From assembly GCA_047637535.1 (NCBI GenBank), contig JBLIKY010000116.1:1-7139 (forward strand): a stretch of 7,139 bases of DNA, read 5' to 3'. The notes beneath the pieces are model-generated. The model worked only from the letters and a program-made list of their open reading frames with translations. It made no database searches and was not told the DNA's origin. Positions 6,225 to 7,139 of the stretch are shown here, one piece after another (positions within the stretch are counted from its first letter, which is position 1; each line of letters begins with the position of its first letter). The stretch comes from UBA2040 sp047637535 (GTDB taxonomy: Bacteria > Bacteroidota > Bacteroidia > Flavobacteriales_D > Crocinitomicaceae). The position numbers were made by a program, and so were the translations under genes.

Positions 6225-6892
6225 TCCCACAAATTAAAGAATACGAAGCCGTTATTTTTGACATGGACGGGGTTTTGATAGACTCCGAACCGCTATGGAA
6301 GATTGCCATGGAAAACGTGTTTAGAGAGGTTGGTTGCAACTTAACCAAAAAGGATTTTCAAAAAACGGTTGGTTTAAGAATCGATGAAGTAATCGCTTAT
6401 TGGTTTAGCGTAGCGCCTTGGGAAAACTATTCTGTAAAGCAGGTTGAAGATAAGATTGTTTTGCAAATGGTTGAATTAATTTCCAAAAATGGACACCCAT
6501 TGCCTGGAGTAATTGAAACCTTGGTTTTACTTAAGAAAAAAGGCCTTAAAGTCGGCTTGGCGACATCATCTTACACCCTATTAATCGATACCGTTTTAGC
6601 CGTATTGGGAATAAGGGATTACTTTGATTTTGTTCATTCGGCTGAGAACGAAGACCATGGAAAACCACATCCAGCTGTCTATTTAACCGTGGCAAAAAAA
6701 TTAAATGTTTCTCCTTTGTCCTGTTTGGTAATCGAAGACTCCTTCACGGGACTAATCTCAGCTTTGTCCGCAAGAATGAAAGTAGTAGTTGTTCCTGAAA
6801 AGACGCACGAACCCAATGAAAAACTAAAGGTAGCTCATTTTCATTACGACACGTTACTCGATTTTCATCGCGATATAAAGTTACAATCATGA
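6221..6892 (+). CDS. HAD-superfamily sugar-phosphate phosphatase, HxpB/YniC-like, 223 residues
   Basis: This is a cytoplasmic haloacid-dehalogenase-type phosphatase of the beta-phosphoglucomutase-like subgroup with a small helical cap. All four HAD motifs are present: I, FDMDGVLIDSE (13-23), with nucleophile Asp14 and acid/base Asp16; II, LATSS (113-117), Ser116; III, GKPHP (147-151), Lys148; IV, VIEDSFTG (170-177), with Glu172 and Asp173 for Mg2+. The cap contains VGLRIDEVIAYWFSVAPW (50-67), closely like GLRIDMVVDLWYARQPW of E. coli YniC (HxpB, 2-deoxyglucose-6-phosphate and hexitol-phosphate phosphatase). That resemblance in the substrate-facing region makes a sugar- or polyol-phosphate phosphatase the best guess, but exact specificity cannot be read from sequence. 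Length is normal. Both ends overlap neighbouring genes by ATGA, placing it inside the operon that leads to truA. Confidence 0.9.
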   Translation: MIPQIKEYEAVIFDMDGVLIDSEPLWKIAMENVFREVGCNLTKKDFQKTVGLRIDEVIAYWFSVAPWENYSVKQVEDKIVLQMVELISKNGHPLPGVIETLVLLKKKGLKVGLATSSYTLLIDTVLAVLGIRDYFDFVHSAENEDHGKPHPAVYLTVAKKLNVSPLSCLVIEDSFTGLISALSARMKVVVVPEKTHEPNEKLKVAHFHYDTLLDFHRDIKLQS

Positions 6893-7139
6893 GGTATTTT
6901 ATCCACTTAAGTTATAAAGGCACGTCCTTTAAAGGGTGGCAAATGCAAAAAGACGTAACGACTGTGCAAGCTGTTTTGGAGGACGCAATGAGTAGATTGT
7001 TAAAGACCAGTATAAAGGTTACGGGTTGCGGGCGCACGGATTCAGGAGTTCATGCAAGTCAATATTTTGCTCATTTTAATTTTGAAGAAAATCTCTCCGA
7101 CAAGACCATTTTTAGACTCAATAAAATTCTTCCAAAATC
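6889..7139 (+). CDS. truA: tRNA pseudouridine(38-40) synthase TruA, 5' part only
   Basis: TruA converts uridines 38, 39 and 40 in the anticodon stem-loop of many tRNAs to pseudouridine. Only 83 codons are in the window; the family is usually about 245-270 residues. The translated start MRYFIHLSYKGTSFKGWQMQ is the typical TruA N-terminus (family pattern Y-x-G-x-x-F-x-G-W-Q). The catalytic signature GCGRTDSGVHA lies at residues 46-56, with the nucleophilic Asp51 corresponding to Asp60 of the E. coli enzyme. The AHFNF segment (61-65) after it is also characteristic. The start ATG overlaps the stop of the upstream phosphatase gene by ATGA, so translational coupling is likely. The frame is open to the right edge with no stop. 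Confidence 0.96.
   Translation, partial: MRYFIHLSYKGTSFKGWQMQKDVTTVQAVLEDAMSRLLKTSIKVTGCGRTDSGVHASQYFAHFNFEENLSDKTIFRLNKILPK

Noticed and set aside
1..7139. Mobile elements, CRISPR arrays, tRNA or rRNA genes, riboswitches, phage or defence genes
   Set aside because: No repeats of the right size, no transposase or integrase motifs and no RNA gene signatures were seen. Gaps between genes are at most about 80 bp.

Overview
The window is an AT-rich stretch of bacterial chromosome made almost entirely of closely packed housekeeping genes. It most likely comes from the Bacteroidota, order Flavobacteriales. The grounds are the lineage-typical protein families (a DUF4286 protein beside rsmA, a DUF6427-type membrane protein beside pur genes), the wording of conserved motifs (NFPYNIS in RsmA, NCRMGDPETE in PurD), the lack of clear Shine-Dalgarno sequences before most genes, and a TAnnTTTG-type -7 promoter element upstream of purQ. 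The genus cannot be read from the sequence.

Layout. On the minus strand, reading leftward from about 1027, are a small DUF4286 protein (713-1027) and rsmA/ksgA (1-713, cut by the left edge). Their stop and start codons share one base. On the plus strand, diverging from a gap of about 73 bp, is a polytopic DUF6427-like membrane protein (1101-2054). After an 80-bp gap with a recognisable promoter come purQ (2135-2827) and purD (2829-4109), one base apart. A CNNM/CBS/CorC transporter-like protein (4138-5394) follows 28 bp later. It starts a run of four genes joined by ATGA overlaps: corC-like, a secreted beta-propeller-like protein of unknown function (5391-6224), a HxpB/YniC-like HAD sugar-phosphatase (6221-6892), and truA (6889 onward, cut by the right edge).

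How the genes fit together. purQ and purD belong to de novo IMP synthesis. PurQ supplies ammonia for FGAM synthase, and its presence as a separate protein implies a small PurL and a PurS elsewhere in the genome. rsmA and truA are both RNA-modification genes (16S rRNA dimethylation, tRNA pseudouridylation) but lie in different transcription units. The corC-like to truA chain looks like one co-transcribed and translationally coupled unit of functionally mixed genes, possibly continuing from the pur genes.

I saw no mobile element, CRISPR array, tRNA, rRNA or phage gene. I found no previously undescribed system. The points most worth a second look are the inverted repeats over the purQ promoter, the apparently leaderless divergent starts around 1027/1101, and the uncharacterised secreted protein coupled to a phosphatase gene.
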